In this document: in pieces, positions 26,201 through 41,200 of the stretch
How the letters are laid out: each line of letters opens with the position of its first letter
Numbering within the stretch: the stretch's first letter is position 1
From: Scolanthus callimorphus
Taxonomy: Eukaryota > Cnidaria > Anthozoa > Actiniaria > Edwardsiidae
Direction of reading: 5' to 3'
Assembly: GCA_033964015.1 (NCBI GenBank)
Contig: CM066913.1
Location: forward strand, 31,261,577 to 31,325,576
DNA length: 64,000 nt
Notes under the pieces: generated by a model
The model's input: the letters and a program-made list of their open reading frames with translations, nothing else
Told to the model about the DNA's origin: nothing
Databases searched by the model: none
Made by a program: the position numbers and the translations under genes

Positions 26201-29200
26201 GACGCGCGTTTCAGAATCCGAGCCCGAGACTTTTGACAAATTTAAAAATCCGAGTGCGAGCCTTTTCGCTTCGTCTCCCGGGGATTTTCAAGACGACTGC
26301 CATACATTTGCTGTATTTCTCCTGAGAGAAGTGCACGAAGTTTCGCCATTTCAAGGCAGTCTCTCCAAATGTTTTGAGTCCTGGGGTTGACGTCCCTGCA
26401 TCTGACGGTATCATGCTTTGCTTACAAGTCAGACGACAAAATAAAAATTCGAGACTCCGAGACCGCGGTAGAAAAAAATCCGAGACTCCGAGACGTGCAA
26501 AAAAAACGCCGAGATTCCGAGATTTTGCAATATTTTACCGAGACTTTCCAAATTTCAAGGTACCCATTGCTACCCCTAAAATAGTGTTTGCTTGAAGGAA
26601 GGGACGTCACCTTACTCAGATCAACCAGCAGGCTTATCCAAATGGAGGAACCACTATATAGAAGTAATGTATCAAACACTAGAGAGCGTGTTTCATCAGG
26701 ATTTCCAAACACTGATAAGTGGGTTGAAAAAAATGAGGCAAAGCCGAGTTTTTTTCAACCGACATCGAGGTGTTTGAAATCCTGATGAAAAACACTATCG
26801 AGTGTTTGATATTACTTCTCAAACAAATGATTTAATGCCGAGAAAAAGAAGGAATAAAATCTCAAAATTCTATGCAAATTAAGACTGCGTTTTCCCAGCT
26901 CCTTCACGGTTATGATTTTCTTTGTTCAAATTTGATGAATTATTAATGAGTTTGAGAACACGCTGTTCGCATCTGTTCGCAGTAAAGTACAAGGACGTTT
27001 TAAATGCTCACCTTGAGCTCAATGGTCCAGTATTGTGTTGTTTCAGTTCAACAGACTGGGAAAAACCCGAAGTTGTGAACAAGATGTTCAGCATCTTTCT
27101 CGGTTCAGCTGCAATAGCTGGTACAAATATACCCGAGGAGCGAAAGAGGTCTCCTGCAAGTATCCGAGTCAAGCAAAGAATCTTCCCTTATTTGTTGAGG
27201 TCACGAAAAGCAACAAGCCAGTTTCCAGCTTGTCTTCAGGTACGTTCCGTTAAGTTCACAGTCCGTCAAAGCGAGCTTAAAAACTTAAAGCCACAACAAC
27301 CTGAATTTTCCTAATACGAAAGACAAGCAGGTACACTCCTCTTGCAGAGGTTCCTCCACCCGAACAGAAAGAAATCCCTGCTCACTGCTGCTCTTGCTCA
27401 ATACTGCATTTTCGCTGACAAAGTAAACATTCTTCATTAAAAAATGAAGGCGTCTGTATTTTGATGAACTGAAGCAACAAAATGTGCTGTTCCTTTGCTT
27501 CGTTAGTAGCAAGCAACAAAATGGCAGTGGAACTTCCGTCAATCAAACGAGTTAACAGCTCTGGGTGATTTCACGCAGGCTTTGAGAGGTTTCTTTAACT
27601 GATAAGGACTACTTGGCTTCAAAATCCATCATAAAAGGCAAACTAAACCTTTTGCGCCTGTGTTAAAAGGTTTAAGGTTACTGAGAACCTTTGCACACCT
27701 CCTCCTCCTTAGTTTAACCAAAACATGTCAACCTATATATCGTTGGAAAGCTTATAGAATGGACTAGCGGGCTATGGCAAAAAGAAATCATTTTTTAACA
27801 AATATAATTTTTTAAAAGGTTTTAATTAAAAATGTGGGTGTGACACTTTCAAGAGCTACCCCTTCAGAACTGCGTGACCTTGACTCCCAAGTAACACATT
27901 GTTTTAATCCTTAAAGGTGTTTCTCAAAAACCGTGTCTGCGTTTTTTGAAATTTTGCTTAGTTCAAAAGTTATGGAACTTTTAAATTTTCAAGGTCAAAT
28001 TTTATAGAATTTTCATGCTCTAAAAATTTAAAAAATTCATAACTTTTGAACTAAACAACATTTTAAAAAACGCAGACACGGTTTTTGAGAAACACCTTTA
28101 AGGATAAAAACAATGTGTTACTTGGGAGTCAAGGTCAAGCAGATCTGCAGGAGTAGCTCTTGAAAGTGTCACCCTCAATTTTTTTATAAAACCTTCAAAA
28201 AAATTATATTTATTAAAAAGTTACTTCTTTTTGCCATAGTCCGCTAGTCCATTCTATAAGCTTTCCAACGATATTTAGGTTGACATGTTTTGGTTAAACT
28301 AACGACGAGTATGATTTTTTTCCGAGGACGTGCGCGAAGGTTCTCAGTAACCTTAATGGACGGAAGCCAAAACACAGTTTGGTGTTCGGAAATGTTAAGT
28401 GGGAGTTCGCAGAATTGTGAAAATCGCAGTAATTGGAGGAGATCATTTTTGAAGCATGTTTACTCTGAACATGTTTCAGCGGCAAGTTTGAACGTACCAC
28501 AAATCAGTTCTCGACCACTGCACTCCCCTTTGGGTTATCTAGCGCGCCAGCATTATTTGACCGTGTTTTGTAGATTATATTGCAACACAAGTTGTCTTTT
28601 GTTGCTATTTTTGAAGTTTGTAGTGTGTAACTAAGAATCTAATACGATTCGCAATTCTTTATAGGTTGTATTTGACAGCCTATTTGGAGCTCACCCAAAC
28701 TCCAGACTTCGTCTTAACGCGTTGCAGTTTGTACACCATATGTGCTTATTCAGTTCAGACCAAGTCCTGAAGACTGTCGGACCTGTATTATTGTCTGGCA
28801 TGACCAAGCTTATCGACCAAGAGAAAGATGTAAGCGAGCCAGTACACCCAGGGGGGTACTCGGACATAAAAATGACGGGGGGTCCGACGTATTTTTTGGG
28901 TAGGAAATTTGTAGTAAAAGTATTTTTTGGGTTGAAAATTTTACCAGGTATTTTCTTGGGGGTTGAAAAATCCGTGGGTATTTTTTGGGGTAGAAACGTT
29001 AAGTTGATCATCAAGATACTGCATTTACTTAAGCTGAAGCTATATCCGGGAAACACATTGGGACGGCCATCATGTGTATGCTGGTATCTTTTTAGGCTAA
29101 AAACGTTGGGTATTTTTTTGGGTATCCCCCCCCCCTGGGCCAGTACATCACTAGTTTCTTGAAAGTGGGTAATTTTCAACGCCCTAGACCGCATTCTTTT

Positions 29201-32200
29201 TTGTAGGCTTCTCCGCTACGTAGTGTGAAGCCACCAGCCTTTCACAAGGCGTTCCTCGCTCCACAACAGGAGACAGGAAACCCAGTTTACCAAACTAGCA
29301 TCGGCATCGACCAATGATATCGCGAGAAGGCATATGACCACAGGGTTCCCGGTTTTGTATTATGACAGGCGTACCTTGCTCCCTTCTTCATAGGAGTAGC
29401 CACATGCATTCTTTAATCTTATGTTTTCTCATACTTGAATTTTTACTAATTTATAGGATACTAAACTACGTGGTCTTGGTTATGTAGCGATTGGGAAACT
29501 AGCAAGGTACCGTACTGATTATAATATTCAAATAGAGCGGATGTCCGATCAGTTTCAAATAACAAAATGCAAAGTAAATAATCGAGGCAATCAGAAACGA
29601 ACCATTCAACAAGAAACCAACCAGGGGACGAAGTGAGTGCATTTAGCGGTTACTCGTGACTTAGAGAATACGATGGTCACTGTTTATTGTTTATATGTCC
29701 CTGGAAATTTTTTTTTTTTTTTTTTTTTTCAACATTTTTACCCTTGCCCTTGAGATTTCCAAGCGCCAACCCCCCTGGTGCGGTTAAAAAAAATGCAATC
29801 AGCCAATTCAGTCAATGTAAACAGTATGTAATTAATGGTTATAAATTTTACTTTCTAGGCGCCTCCCCTTGCTGTTCACCAGTGATATTGCACTTGTGCA
29901 AAAGCTTTTTGATGCCATATGTGAAGTATGCTTTAAATATTCATTATACCCTTTTTGTTTACCGTTTTTCCCATAATGAAATACTAATTATTATATAGAT
30001 ACGAGTGTTTTACTGGGAAATACGCTACTCGTAGATCTCATACGAAGCTATATCCGGGACCTGAGTGACATATTTTCCATATCCTCATTAGTGAGGATAT
30101 GGAAAGAGGATATCGTCACTAGTGAGGATATCGGTCAAAACAAAAGTGCTTGGAGATCAATTTGAAATATTTTTTCTGGTTTGTCCATATAATAAAATGA
30201 GTAAAATATTGTTTTTGACACGAGAAAATAAAACTCATATCTTCGCGCCACCATGTGATATCCTCTATGTATTTCAAACACCATGAATACAAAAAAAAAA
30301 TAACGTACATGATACAAACAAAAAATAATAACAATTAAATCAATCAATTCAACTCAATTTTACTTACATTAACGAAATAATGTTACACATAACCTGGTAA
30401 GTAGCAAAGCTAGGCGAGGCAGGGAGTGTGGGTGACTTTAATTAAGTTAATTAAGAAAAAAAGACATTGAACATTGAAAACAAAATTCAAAAACAGATTA
30501 GAAAGAGAAGGACAAAAACATAAAAATATATTATAATTAGATAATTTTTATTATATAGACACGAGTGTTTTACTGGGAAATACGCCACTCGTAGATCTCA
30601 TACGAAGCTACATCCGGGTCCTCAGTGACATATTTCCATATCCTCACTAGTGACGATATCGGTCAAAACAAAAGTGTTTGGAAATCAATTTGGAATATTT
30701 TTTCTGGTTTGTCCATATAATAAAAAGAAAATTAAACGGTGGCTTGAAAATATGAGTTTTATTTTCTCGTGTCAAAAACAATATTTTACTCATTCGCTGC
30801 GTTTATTCGTAAAATATTGTTCTTGCCACTCGAAAATAAAACTCATATCTTCGCGCCACCGTGTAATATCCTCTATAGAGATAATTATTATAATAAGATA
30901 ATTATTAAAATGTAATGTTGCCGTAATATACTTTGGTCGAGTACACTTGAAATTGTTTGAAAAAAAACAAAACAAAAAAAGATTAGTGCAGCAAGTTAAT
31001 GGCCCAAATAATTTCGTATGAATTTGACTGCATTTACGCGACCTCAAATAACTCCAAAATATATTATAATTAGATAATTTAGAGATAATTATTATAATAC
31101 GATAATTATTAAAATGTAATGTTGCCGTGATATACTTTGGTCGAGTACACTTGAAATTGTTTGAAAAAAAAAAAGGATAAGTGCAGCAAGTTGATGGCCC
31201 AAATAATTTCGTATGAATTTGGCTGCATTTACGCGACCTCAAATAACTCCAAAATATATTATAATTAGATAATTTAAAGATAATTATTATAATACGATAA
31301 TTATTAAAATGTAATGTTGCCGTGATATACTTTGGTCGAGTACACTTGAAATTGTTTGAAAAAAAAAAAGGATAAGTGCAGCAAGTTGATGGCCCAAATA
31401 ATTTCGTATGAATTTGGCTGCATTTACGCGACCTCAAATAACTCCAAAATATATTATAATTAGATAATTTAGAGATAATTATTATAATAAGATAATTATT
31501 AAAATGTAATGTTGCCGTGATAAACTTTGGTCGAGTACACTTGAAATTGTTTGAAAAAAAAAAAGATTAGTGCAGCAAGTTAATGGCCCAAATAATTTCG
31601 TATGAATTTGACTGCATTTACGCGACCTCAAATTACTCCAAAATAGTGACACTGTTCCTTTAAGCGTAACGTGCTTGTGAAAGCTTTTGAATTGTTGGCC
31701 CATATAAGCGCTAACCTTTCATCCTTTTTGAAGATGTGCTTCCAATGTTTTTGAACCTGAGAGAAATGCTGTGCTGTATTGATACATTCAGTGCTGATAG
31801 TCCTGTATTTTTTCTGTTGGTTATTGATTTTTGCATGTCATGTTTTTAGGAAAATGAAGACACTCGCCTTGCTGTACAGGAAGCATTATCCATGATGGCA
31901 CCCGCTTATAGAGATTCACAGGGAGCTATCAAGGGCATGATAGAAACTCTTATTCTCAACAATGCTGAAAAGGCGAGTATCTATGCTGTACTTCACGGAG
32001 ATATTGTATATAGACTAGACGAAATATCAGAAAATTGCAATATTTAAGGCGCATGAGGCATTTTTTAGTAAAAGCTGGCAACAAGAGTTTTCTTATGTAA
32101 TTTTTCACGCTGAATCCGAATTTTCTTGTTGCCATCCCTGATTTTGCATTTTAATGGGTGAAAATGACGTCATCATGATTGACAGCTGTTCGCGAACCCC

Positions 32201-35200
32201 TTAAAATAGTTTTGTCGCTATATTTCAAATTCGAACGAATATTTAACTTGAACAAGATAGTTTAGAATGTTCTATACGAAAAATTGTCGTGTTATTCGGA
32301 TATGGCGCTGCTGTGATATTCAAAATGGCGGATCCAAGATGGCCGCCATATCGTCAAATTTGATTTTTAGAAACTATCAGTCTGGTAGTCAAAAAAGACA
32401 TGGAAATAAATACCTGACAATGAATTCAAAGTATCACAGTATGAAATGCAGTGCTGCTGGTCGAATGAAGCCGTATTAAATATATAAAAGGCAAATCAAT
32501 ATGAAAAAGGTGAATCAGATTCACCGCCGCTTGATTTTATAATCTAAACGATATCACCATTTTTCGATGATCATCCTTATTCCCGGCAACAAAACTGTGC
32601 CTTTGAAGTCCTTATATCAAAAGTTCGTTCATAACGATCATGCAATCTGCTGCCCCCGTGGCATAATCGAAAAAAATAGCGGAAACCTCAGGACCAGCAG
32701 AAAACCTCAAAAGGAAACCTCAGACAAGAAAGGGATTGGAATAGGAAAGGGCTTTCAAGCTAGAGAGGAAAGCTACTCCGAGGACAAATTAAAGTCTTAC
32801 ATTCACTACTTTTGCTTATAAGTTCAAACTTGCTACCACAAGGCTATAAAAAAAAATTCGGAAAAGGCTGGAGCAACGCCTAAATTGCCATAGAATGATT
32901 TCCCCCTTTATTCCTGCTTTTTTCTTATCATTAGTATTCGCGTGTGTGTAAGAAGAATATTCTGCATGCATGTAACAATAGTCAATAGATGTATTTGACT
33001 CAGTGATAGGCTTTGAAATCAATAGTCATAGTGAGAACTTTTACAGTAGGAACGACTAATTTGCTATAATTTTGTGGATTGCGCTTCCTACCTAAATTCA
33101 CTAACAACAATCAAATATTTGCCTATATATTATTCTCTTTCCACCATAATCGTCAGTTGCTACTTTTTTTTAACTGAAAATCGTTTAAGTTTTGTCTTTA
33201 TTTTTTTTTAAGTTTAGCCTTTGAACGTGATGGCCTCAAACAATCAACAGACATCCAAAATGGCGCCACGGCGGCCATCTTGGATCCGCCATTTTGGATG
33301 ACGTTCTACGCCCATCAATCACCCTATCCCATAATATAGATACATTTTTTTGAATATCACATTGCCACTTATACATTTGAATTTCACTGGCCGTTAAAAT
33401 TTGAAAAGAAAAATCGTCGAAAAATTCATTGTAGAGGTTTGTGTGACAGCTGTCAATCATGACGTCATTTCACCTCTTAAAATGCAAAATCTGCGTTGGC
33501 AACAAAAAAATTCGGATTCAGCGTAAAATTTCGCATAAGATGGCACTTGTTGCCAGCTTTTACTAAAAAATGCCTCATGAAGTACGATTTTCCGAAAGTT
33601 CGTCTAGTCTAATAGGAGTATCTGCAGCCGAATAAAATTATAAAGAAAATAGAGTACCAAATGTCATAATGATATCTACATGAAAGACACTGGCTACAAT
33701 GCTACTCGGGAGGTATCGAAATACATAAAAATAGTGTTTATTTTTCACAAACCAGACAATTCATACTCCGTAAGCCTGCAAAAGCGCTCGCCAAAAGAGC
33801 TGATAAAGAGGCGTCTGCGTGCTCAAGCCAAACATTCCATACTGATGACGTATTTTGACCCAGATCCGGTCAAAATACTTACGTGGCCAGTTTGAGTAGA
33901 TGATATTTAAATTTTATACCATAGCATTTAATAGCGAGGAATTAAACTAAGATGACAGGCCATGTAAGTTGTTTTTACCAGATCTGAGTCAAAATACGTC
34001 ATCAGAATGGAATGTTTGGCTTGAGCGCGCAGTCGCCTCTTTGTAATGTAAGTTTCTTTTGGTGAGCGTTTTTCCCCGGGGTACATACCCCTGTACCCCC
34101 TAGAATGCGTAGGCCTTAAGGCCTTTGTATGGGACCCCCAAACCCAGGCGCCTACATACACATTTTGTTGTACCCAAAATGAGACCCCGTTCTGAAGAGC
34201 AATTAATGATACCTGCAAATCAAAATTGTTGTTGTTTACATATTACGATTTTATCTGTAATAGAATGTTAAAGCTTGTTGAATTCTTTACATTTAATAAA
34301 ACAATACGTGACCGCCGGGTCGCCGGGTCGCTTCCTTGAAGATTTTACTGGGTGGTCTTCATTATCATACCCCGTTCTAGAGGACGGTTCCTAAACGATA
34401 CCCCGTTCTATCGGCTGGAGGAAGAAATCGGGACCCCGTTTGGCGGCACATACCCGTATAGCTCCTGTAAGGGAGTACCCCCCCCCCCCCCCGGGAGTGA
34501 ATTCCCTAGGTATTACACTAATAATGTAGTCACAGTAGAGGGGTGGTGAAAGTGTATTGTCTCTCTATAGTCCACGCCGCAATCTCGACTGGTAGCTGTA
34601 CAGTTCGCTAACAAGGTGTTTAGCTCAACCAATGTCCCGTCTCGCTACGTGTGTATGCTGGTCATCGCCGATGTGTAAGTGTGCAAGTTATTGGTGGTAT
34701 TCTGTATCAAGTGGCTTTGATATAATTACTTCCGGTTAAACATTTTTCGCGTTCTTTTGTATGTTTTTTTTGCTTCCTTTTGTGACGAATCTGATTTCTC
34801 TCTCGCACATTTACGAACATTCCAAAGCCGAGTTGTATGGAGTCTTATTTCCCACGACAAATCAGCCAATCATTTTGCGAGAGAGCTGACTGTTATGGTT
34901 AAAAATATCTCTTGTTGATGGTAATTGGCAGTTATCACGATGTTGCGCACACAGCATAAATGGGATGAGAACAATGCTTGTCTGTTTTGAATAACAAAAG
35001 CTGTCTTCGCCAAAACGAGTCAGAAGTGTATTGTTCTCACAACATCGTGAAAACGGTCAATTGTTGCGCACAGAAGACGTCATTAGAGACCTTAAGCTGC
35101 GACGACGGCAACGAGGACGACAACGGCAGAGAACAATGCAGAGAACAATACACTTGATTACAGAGCACAATACGCGCACGTGCAAATGTATGAAATGAAA

Positions 35201-38200
35201 TGCATTTCAACCGGTTTTTTTTCAGAACAGACGTGAAACTGTTAAGTTTTACGGTCTGACGAGAACGTGAGCGCTTTTGTCATAATTTTGTTGGATATGA
35301 TTGCAGTTGGATGTCAATTTGCTGCTTTCAAAGTTAAAACGCAATGATGAATTCCAAACTGTTGTTGAATATTGAGAAATATGAACAAATAGACGGAGTT
35401 CAGTGATACGTCATCGTTCACGTTGTCGTCGTCGCTGCTTAAGGTCTCTATTGTGTGTCATGAAGAACGGCCACGCCACTTGAATGCGTCTCATGGTGTA
35501 CGTGACACTCTATGATGTCATCTGTGCATATTTATAACTACATGAGATAAGAGAGAGGTCTTAGGGCATTACGAAACGAGCCCTGTTGGAAAAAAAATGT
35601 TGAGTAGAAATGTTTTAATTCTGCAAACCCTGTCTATGTTAATGTTTTACCAACGTATTGAGCACACTTTCTGGCCCGATCCTCATCTTTTTGTCTATAT
35701 ATTTCTTCAAGAGCCCATGTCAGCCACTCCTTTGTTATTGTTTTCGCTTGATGCTAGAAGACGAATTACGCGTTCAAATCTCTTAATAAATATCTAAAAA
35801 CAAAGTTTCAGATTTGATTTTCCAAATTCAATCGAGAACATTGCTCTATATTCTCTAAATCGGCCGATGGAAATGGATGCTTTCTCCGACTATGGTATAT
35901 TGCTATGCTGTCAAAATGGCGACACAGGCTCTTTCAGAAGACTGCCTCGTGCCTCATCTGCTATTCTACTTATAGGAAGGATGACGTGCGAGAGGAAGCC
36001 AAACGTGGACTGAGATTGGGACACGAGATGAGACCATTCGCTCCAGCTAAGGACACCACGGCAAGAGAAGAGCTACCGTCATTTACAGAGACAGTCAAAT
36101 ACGTGTCTGATAAGGTAGTGGCTTAGTACCTTAGAAATTATCACAACAATTAGACCTCGAGCGGCCGAATGGGCTATTCACCCGTGGCCCATGAGGGCGA
36201 GAGGTCTAATTGTTTTAGTGTCACCCATCTAGTTGGACAAAGAAAGTGAAAAACTGTGTTAAAAATCACCAGAAACCGAGAAGAGAAGCGAGAAGCGGCC
36301 GCCATTGTTTTCAAGCTCAAAATCGGCGCTTTCGCTACTAGAGGTCTATTGATAATAGTCCCCTAGTAGCGTAGCCAATCAGAATACAGCATTGGCAATA
36401 GTCCACTATTTGGGTGATACTATTGTGTGGTAGTTACGATTCAGGGAGAACAGAAGAGAAGTACGCGGCACGTACTTCGTTACTCAGTCCCTATGAATAT
36501 TGACAATGTGGAGTCAGAATTTCTTTAGGAATTTGAACATAATCCAACCTCAAGAATCAGTAGGCCAATTTGGAACTGCTTTCGGCGAAGTTCCAACTGA
36601 AACATCACAGCTTCAAAGAGCTTTTCGATGTACCAGCTTAAGTAATGATTGTGCGCCCATACGGCCCAAAAAAATGTTATCATTGCTTCTCTTTTCATTT
36701 GATCCGTCGTTGGCGCAGGGCGTTTGCTATATGATATCCGCATAGAGAAATAGGGTCTTCTCATCCTGAGAGACCTCAAACCGGTCAAAGTTGTTGCAGT
36801 ACAGTCCTCCAAGTGCCGGGACACTGCGCCCGGAGACAATCCCCTACTTTATTCATTTAGTGTAATGTATTCTTTAGCTCTCACCTTGTGTAGTGTTACA
36901 AAGGAAGACATAGCAATGGGGTACAAGAATTACTCAATATCCTACCTGCCCTACAGGCGTGCTCTCTCTGTTCTCTCTAGTATCCTAGTACGGAAGTTTC
37001 CTTGCTTGGACGTTGAAACTCTGACCATAGTCAATGGAGTGGAACGGTTGGGAAGCCCGGCAAACTTCAAAGGGTCAGCACAATAGCGTGGGCTTAATGT
37101 TGAGAGGGGCTATCACGTGATATTGACCCTGCACAATGTTTTGTTTCATGCTCATCTAATGTATGGTTGTACACTGAATCTTACTGGCTGAATTTTGATA
37201 CTTATGTACCGTGACCCTGCACAAACAAAGGGATTCCTCTGAAAAAGTGAACAAAGAGATAAGAATAACAGGGTGTCAGGTTTCCTAACCATTCCCCTCT
37301 ATAAACTATGCTCTGACCCACTTATATCGGAAATGGAATTCTATACTCTTCCTCGAGCTGACAAAAATCTTGATATCTCCTTCCATCCCCCAGGCAACAG
37401 AGCGTCTTGGAAACTCTTTGCTGTGCTATGTGGCAGGTCACAAGATACTGGCATTCAAACCTGAAGTCTTTACTGAGGTGAGACCTTCCAGAATTCTATT
37501 TGTACCGACCATTCCGTGTATTGCATTTACTTGGGCATTTCTGAATAAAGAAGAGAGCGAGCGCCTATAATACCTGGAATCGTCCATTCGCGATTCACGG
37601 TGCGCACTCTGATCTAGGTCAAGAAAGGAAGCTATGAACGATTTTTCGAAGATATCCTGAACTGAGAGGAAACGGAAAGTTAAAGAAGAATTCTAAAAAG
37701 ATCAATCCACGTTTTTTTCTGCATTCTAATTGGTCGCTCAAATTAATCAATCAATCAAATTTTGCACTAAGCGCAGCAGTGCCATGTGTATCACGTGCTC
37801 ACCTCATGATAGTGGTTGTACTTGACGTGGCTTACCCAGAAACCAGTCACGCGTCCAATGAGTGATAGTTTCTTTGGCCTCTGATTGGTTGACGGAGAAA
37901 CCATTCAGCAGCAACTTGTAAGTGACTTGATAGTGTTTTTTCTTGGCTTATGATTGGTTGACGGAGAAACCATTGAGCAGCAACTTGTAAGTGACTTGAT
38001 AGTGTTTTTTCTTGCCTTATGATTGGTTGATGGAGAAACCATTCAGCAGCAACTTGTAATTTCTTTTGGTTTATGATTAGCAAGGTGTATTTGGTCTTAC
38101 TACAGTATTCTCTCGCATCTTTTCACAACAGGTTTTGCAGTATCTAAGACGCTGCCTCTCGCACAGTGCTGGTGTAACGGAAGAGAATGAAATCAAGAAC

Positions 38201-41200
38201 GAGTCCCTGATGACTGTAGCGGTTTATCTCAACTCTATACTTGACCAGAATACCGGGCATAGTATGTTCACACAGTTCTCCTTAGAACCTCGAGTGGCGG
38301 CTAAGCTAGGACACATGTAGTATCCTGTAGTGGCTAAACACGGAAACGTCGGACTTGCGTCTCGGACACATGAAGAAACATATATTTGTGTCCCGCAGCT
38401 ACAAAATTGTTGCGCGCGGCAATTTTCTCGCGCGTCTTAACATGTACTAATATTTCCGTTCTACAATGTTTCCCGCTATATGTGTCTTAGTTTACCCAGG
38501 CCTTTAGAATGTTGTGATGGTTGACAAGCACTTGACGGATCAGCATTTACATCACATAGACATCGAGATCGTGAAATACCTAATTGGAGTGGTCTTCTGC
38601 ACTAGTAATCTCGTGGTCACATCGACTGTTGCATTTTAAGATTTTATGTTCAGACATGTCACGCAAACCTCACGTCATTTCAGCAACATCATTGATGACG
38701 AGACGGTCCTATGTCCCGTTCACACGCTACTATTTCTGTGGTAATCTCACGGCGAAGCCGTATCGCGCGGCGTAAACGGTCGGCGGATTCTCTGTGACCC
38801 CGCAGCGGTGCAGGTACGATATTTCAGATCGCCAAACGAACTGACAAATGTAGCAGTGCTAAATTGCAGGTCGTTCACACAACGTGATTATGACGACGCC
38901 GCCGATCGTCGCAGAAATCACGTCCTAAATCGTAGCGTGTGAACGAGACATCGCGATGTTCTCAGGTCTACACTAATCCTGCATCAGCGCTAGAGCGCTA
39001 GTGAAAAGGCAGTGCTTTACCAAAGCCCTCAGTGCAAAATATAGCGCCTAGGGTTCTGATTGAAGTTTCTTTTCTTTCGACAGAGTTTCACACTTCATCA
39101 TTAGGGAAATATTTGGGACTCATCGAGCAAGCTCTTCAGCCAATCGGAGGTACGGCCATAATCCTCCTCAAAGAGACTCACTCAGCCGCCATTTTGTCAG
39201 CCTAGCAATATACCGAGTCATAGAAAGCATCCATTTTCATCGACTGATTTAAGACCCGTTTACACTTGCAATTTTTGCTGCAATTTTTGTCGCGCGAGTC
39301 GCGGCGATTTTTCTCGCACGTACGCCGTCAACTCAAAATCACTAATGTAAACTAGGTGCAATTCGGCGCGATCTGCCGCGATTTTTTTCTGCCAGTAAAA
39401 CCATATGGGCCAATACTGCCCTGTTTCGCCAGGCGACTGTACTATGTAGGCGAAACAGTGCATGCATCTCATTGGCGCTAGTAAAGCCATCTGGGCCAAT
39501 AAGGTCCTTGCCCTGTTTTACCTGGTGCAGTGAACTATGGTTTCGTCGCGACAGAAAGCCAGGCGACTGTACTATGTATGCAAAACAGTGCATGCATCTC
39601 ATTGGCTCTAGCACAATCATCTCGGCCAATAAGGTCCTTGCCCTGTTTCGCCTGGTGCAGTGAACTGGGTTTTCGTCGCGACAGAAAGCCGGGCGACTGT
39701 ACTATGTATGCGAAACAGTGCATGCATCTCATTGGCGCCAGTAAAGCCATTTGGGCCAACAAGGCCCTTGCCCTGTTTCGCCTGGTGCAGTGAACTGGGT
39801 TTTCGTCGCGACAGAAAGCCAGACGACTGTGCTATGTAGGCGAAACAGGGCATGCATCTCATTGGCTCTAACACAATCATCTCGGCCAATAAGGTCCTTG
39901 CCCTGTTTCGCCTTGTGCAGTGAACTGTGTTTTCGTCGCGAAAGAAAGCCAGGCGACTGTACTATGTAGGCGAAACAGGGCATGCATCTCATTGGCTTAG
40001 ATGGTTTGTCTGGCGGAACAAAAAAAGCCAAATCACTATCCACAACCGACGTTCTGAATATGCGCAACGCGAAAGAACGGTAGCTGTAGACCGTTGCAGC
40101 CCCTTCCCGGCGAATCTCCGTAAATCGAAGGAAATGTTTTACCCGCGGCGCGCTTAGATTTGTTTACGGTCTCGAGTTACTCAGGAGAGGGAGAGACGCG
40201 CCGAAAACAAATCGAAGCGCGCCGCGGGTAAAAACAAAAACAACAACAACAAAAAAACCGTCGATTTACGGACGTTCGCAAAAAAGGGGCTACAAGCAGT
40301 CTAAGGTAGCTGTAGCCTCGTGTTCTTTTTAGGCGCCGATTTACACACCGTGGCTCTCCGAGGGTTCCTGGAGGTGATAGCTGCTGTCCCTGACAGACTA
40401 GCGTTTCATTTTCATAATAAGCTTGAATGGATCAAGGTACATGTGATAGCTAACGACGTCTCAAAGCCAAATATCAAATATAGGGGTAGTGTCACAACTT
40501 TAGGGTTAATTTAGCGAGCTTAACTCATGCAGTCATATTCACAAAAAAGCGAAATAACTATTTATTATATACTGTGACCAGATACCATGTGATAACACCA
40601 GTGAATAAAAATCGTATCAGTGAATGATACGATATGATTCACTGCAAGAATAAAATGCGTTTTGTTCTTTATTGTTTTGCTATTTTATCAGACTCAGAGT
40701 ATATAATAAACAACTTATGACATGGCAAGAGCTTGATATCGTATTATTCCTTTGCCCCACTCGCTCGAAGACTTGCTCGTTCGCGCTACGACACGAAAAC
40801 TCGTGAATAAAATCGATTTTAAAATCAAATTTGTGCATACTTGTCTATAACACTGGAGAGTTTGCAGGTGTTGCGTGTCATTTTTGATCCCAATATAATG
40901 AAAATACCATATTTGAAAAGAGCTGCAAACTCCCCATTTCGCATCTTTAGACGCGTGACATTTTTGCCCACCTATTTACTGAAAAGTCCGAAAATTTACC
41001 CGGAAAACACCTGGAAAAAGCTTCTTAGAGCTTCTGTGTTTTTTTTGTTTCTGGTCGTACTAGCCCCCTTAGTGGTAGAAGGTTAAAAAACATGGCCGCT
41101 TCGCTTTTCTATTCACATTCCGTTCGCATAAGATTGATTGATAACCAAGACTGATAAAGATCAAAATTCGATTGATGGAACTTTCGAATTCTCTTTCAGG

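Noticed and set aside
30790..31437. 215-codon minus-strand ORF made of 65-residue repeats
   Set aside because: It reads through the 195-bp satellite units; the open frame follows from the period being a multiple of three, and there is no promoter or recognisable domain.
39395..40005. CRISPR-like array
   Set aside because: Units are about 125 bp of continuous tandem repeat with no unique spacers, in a eukaryotic intron.
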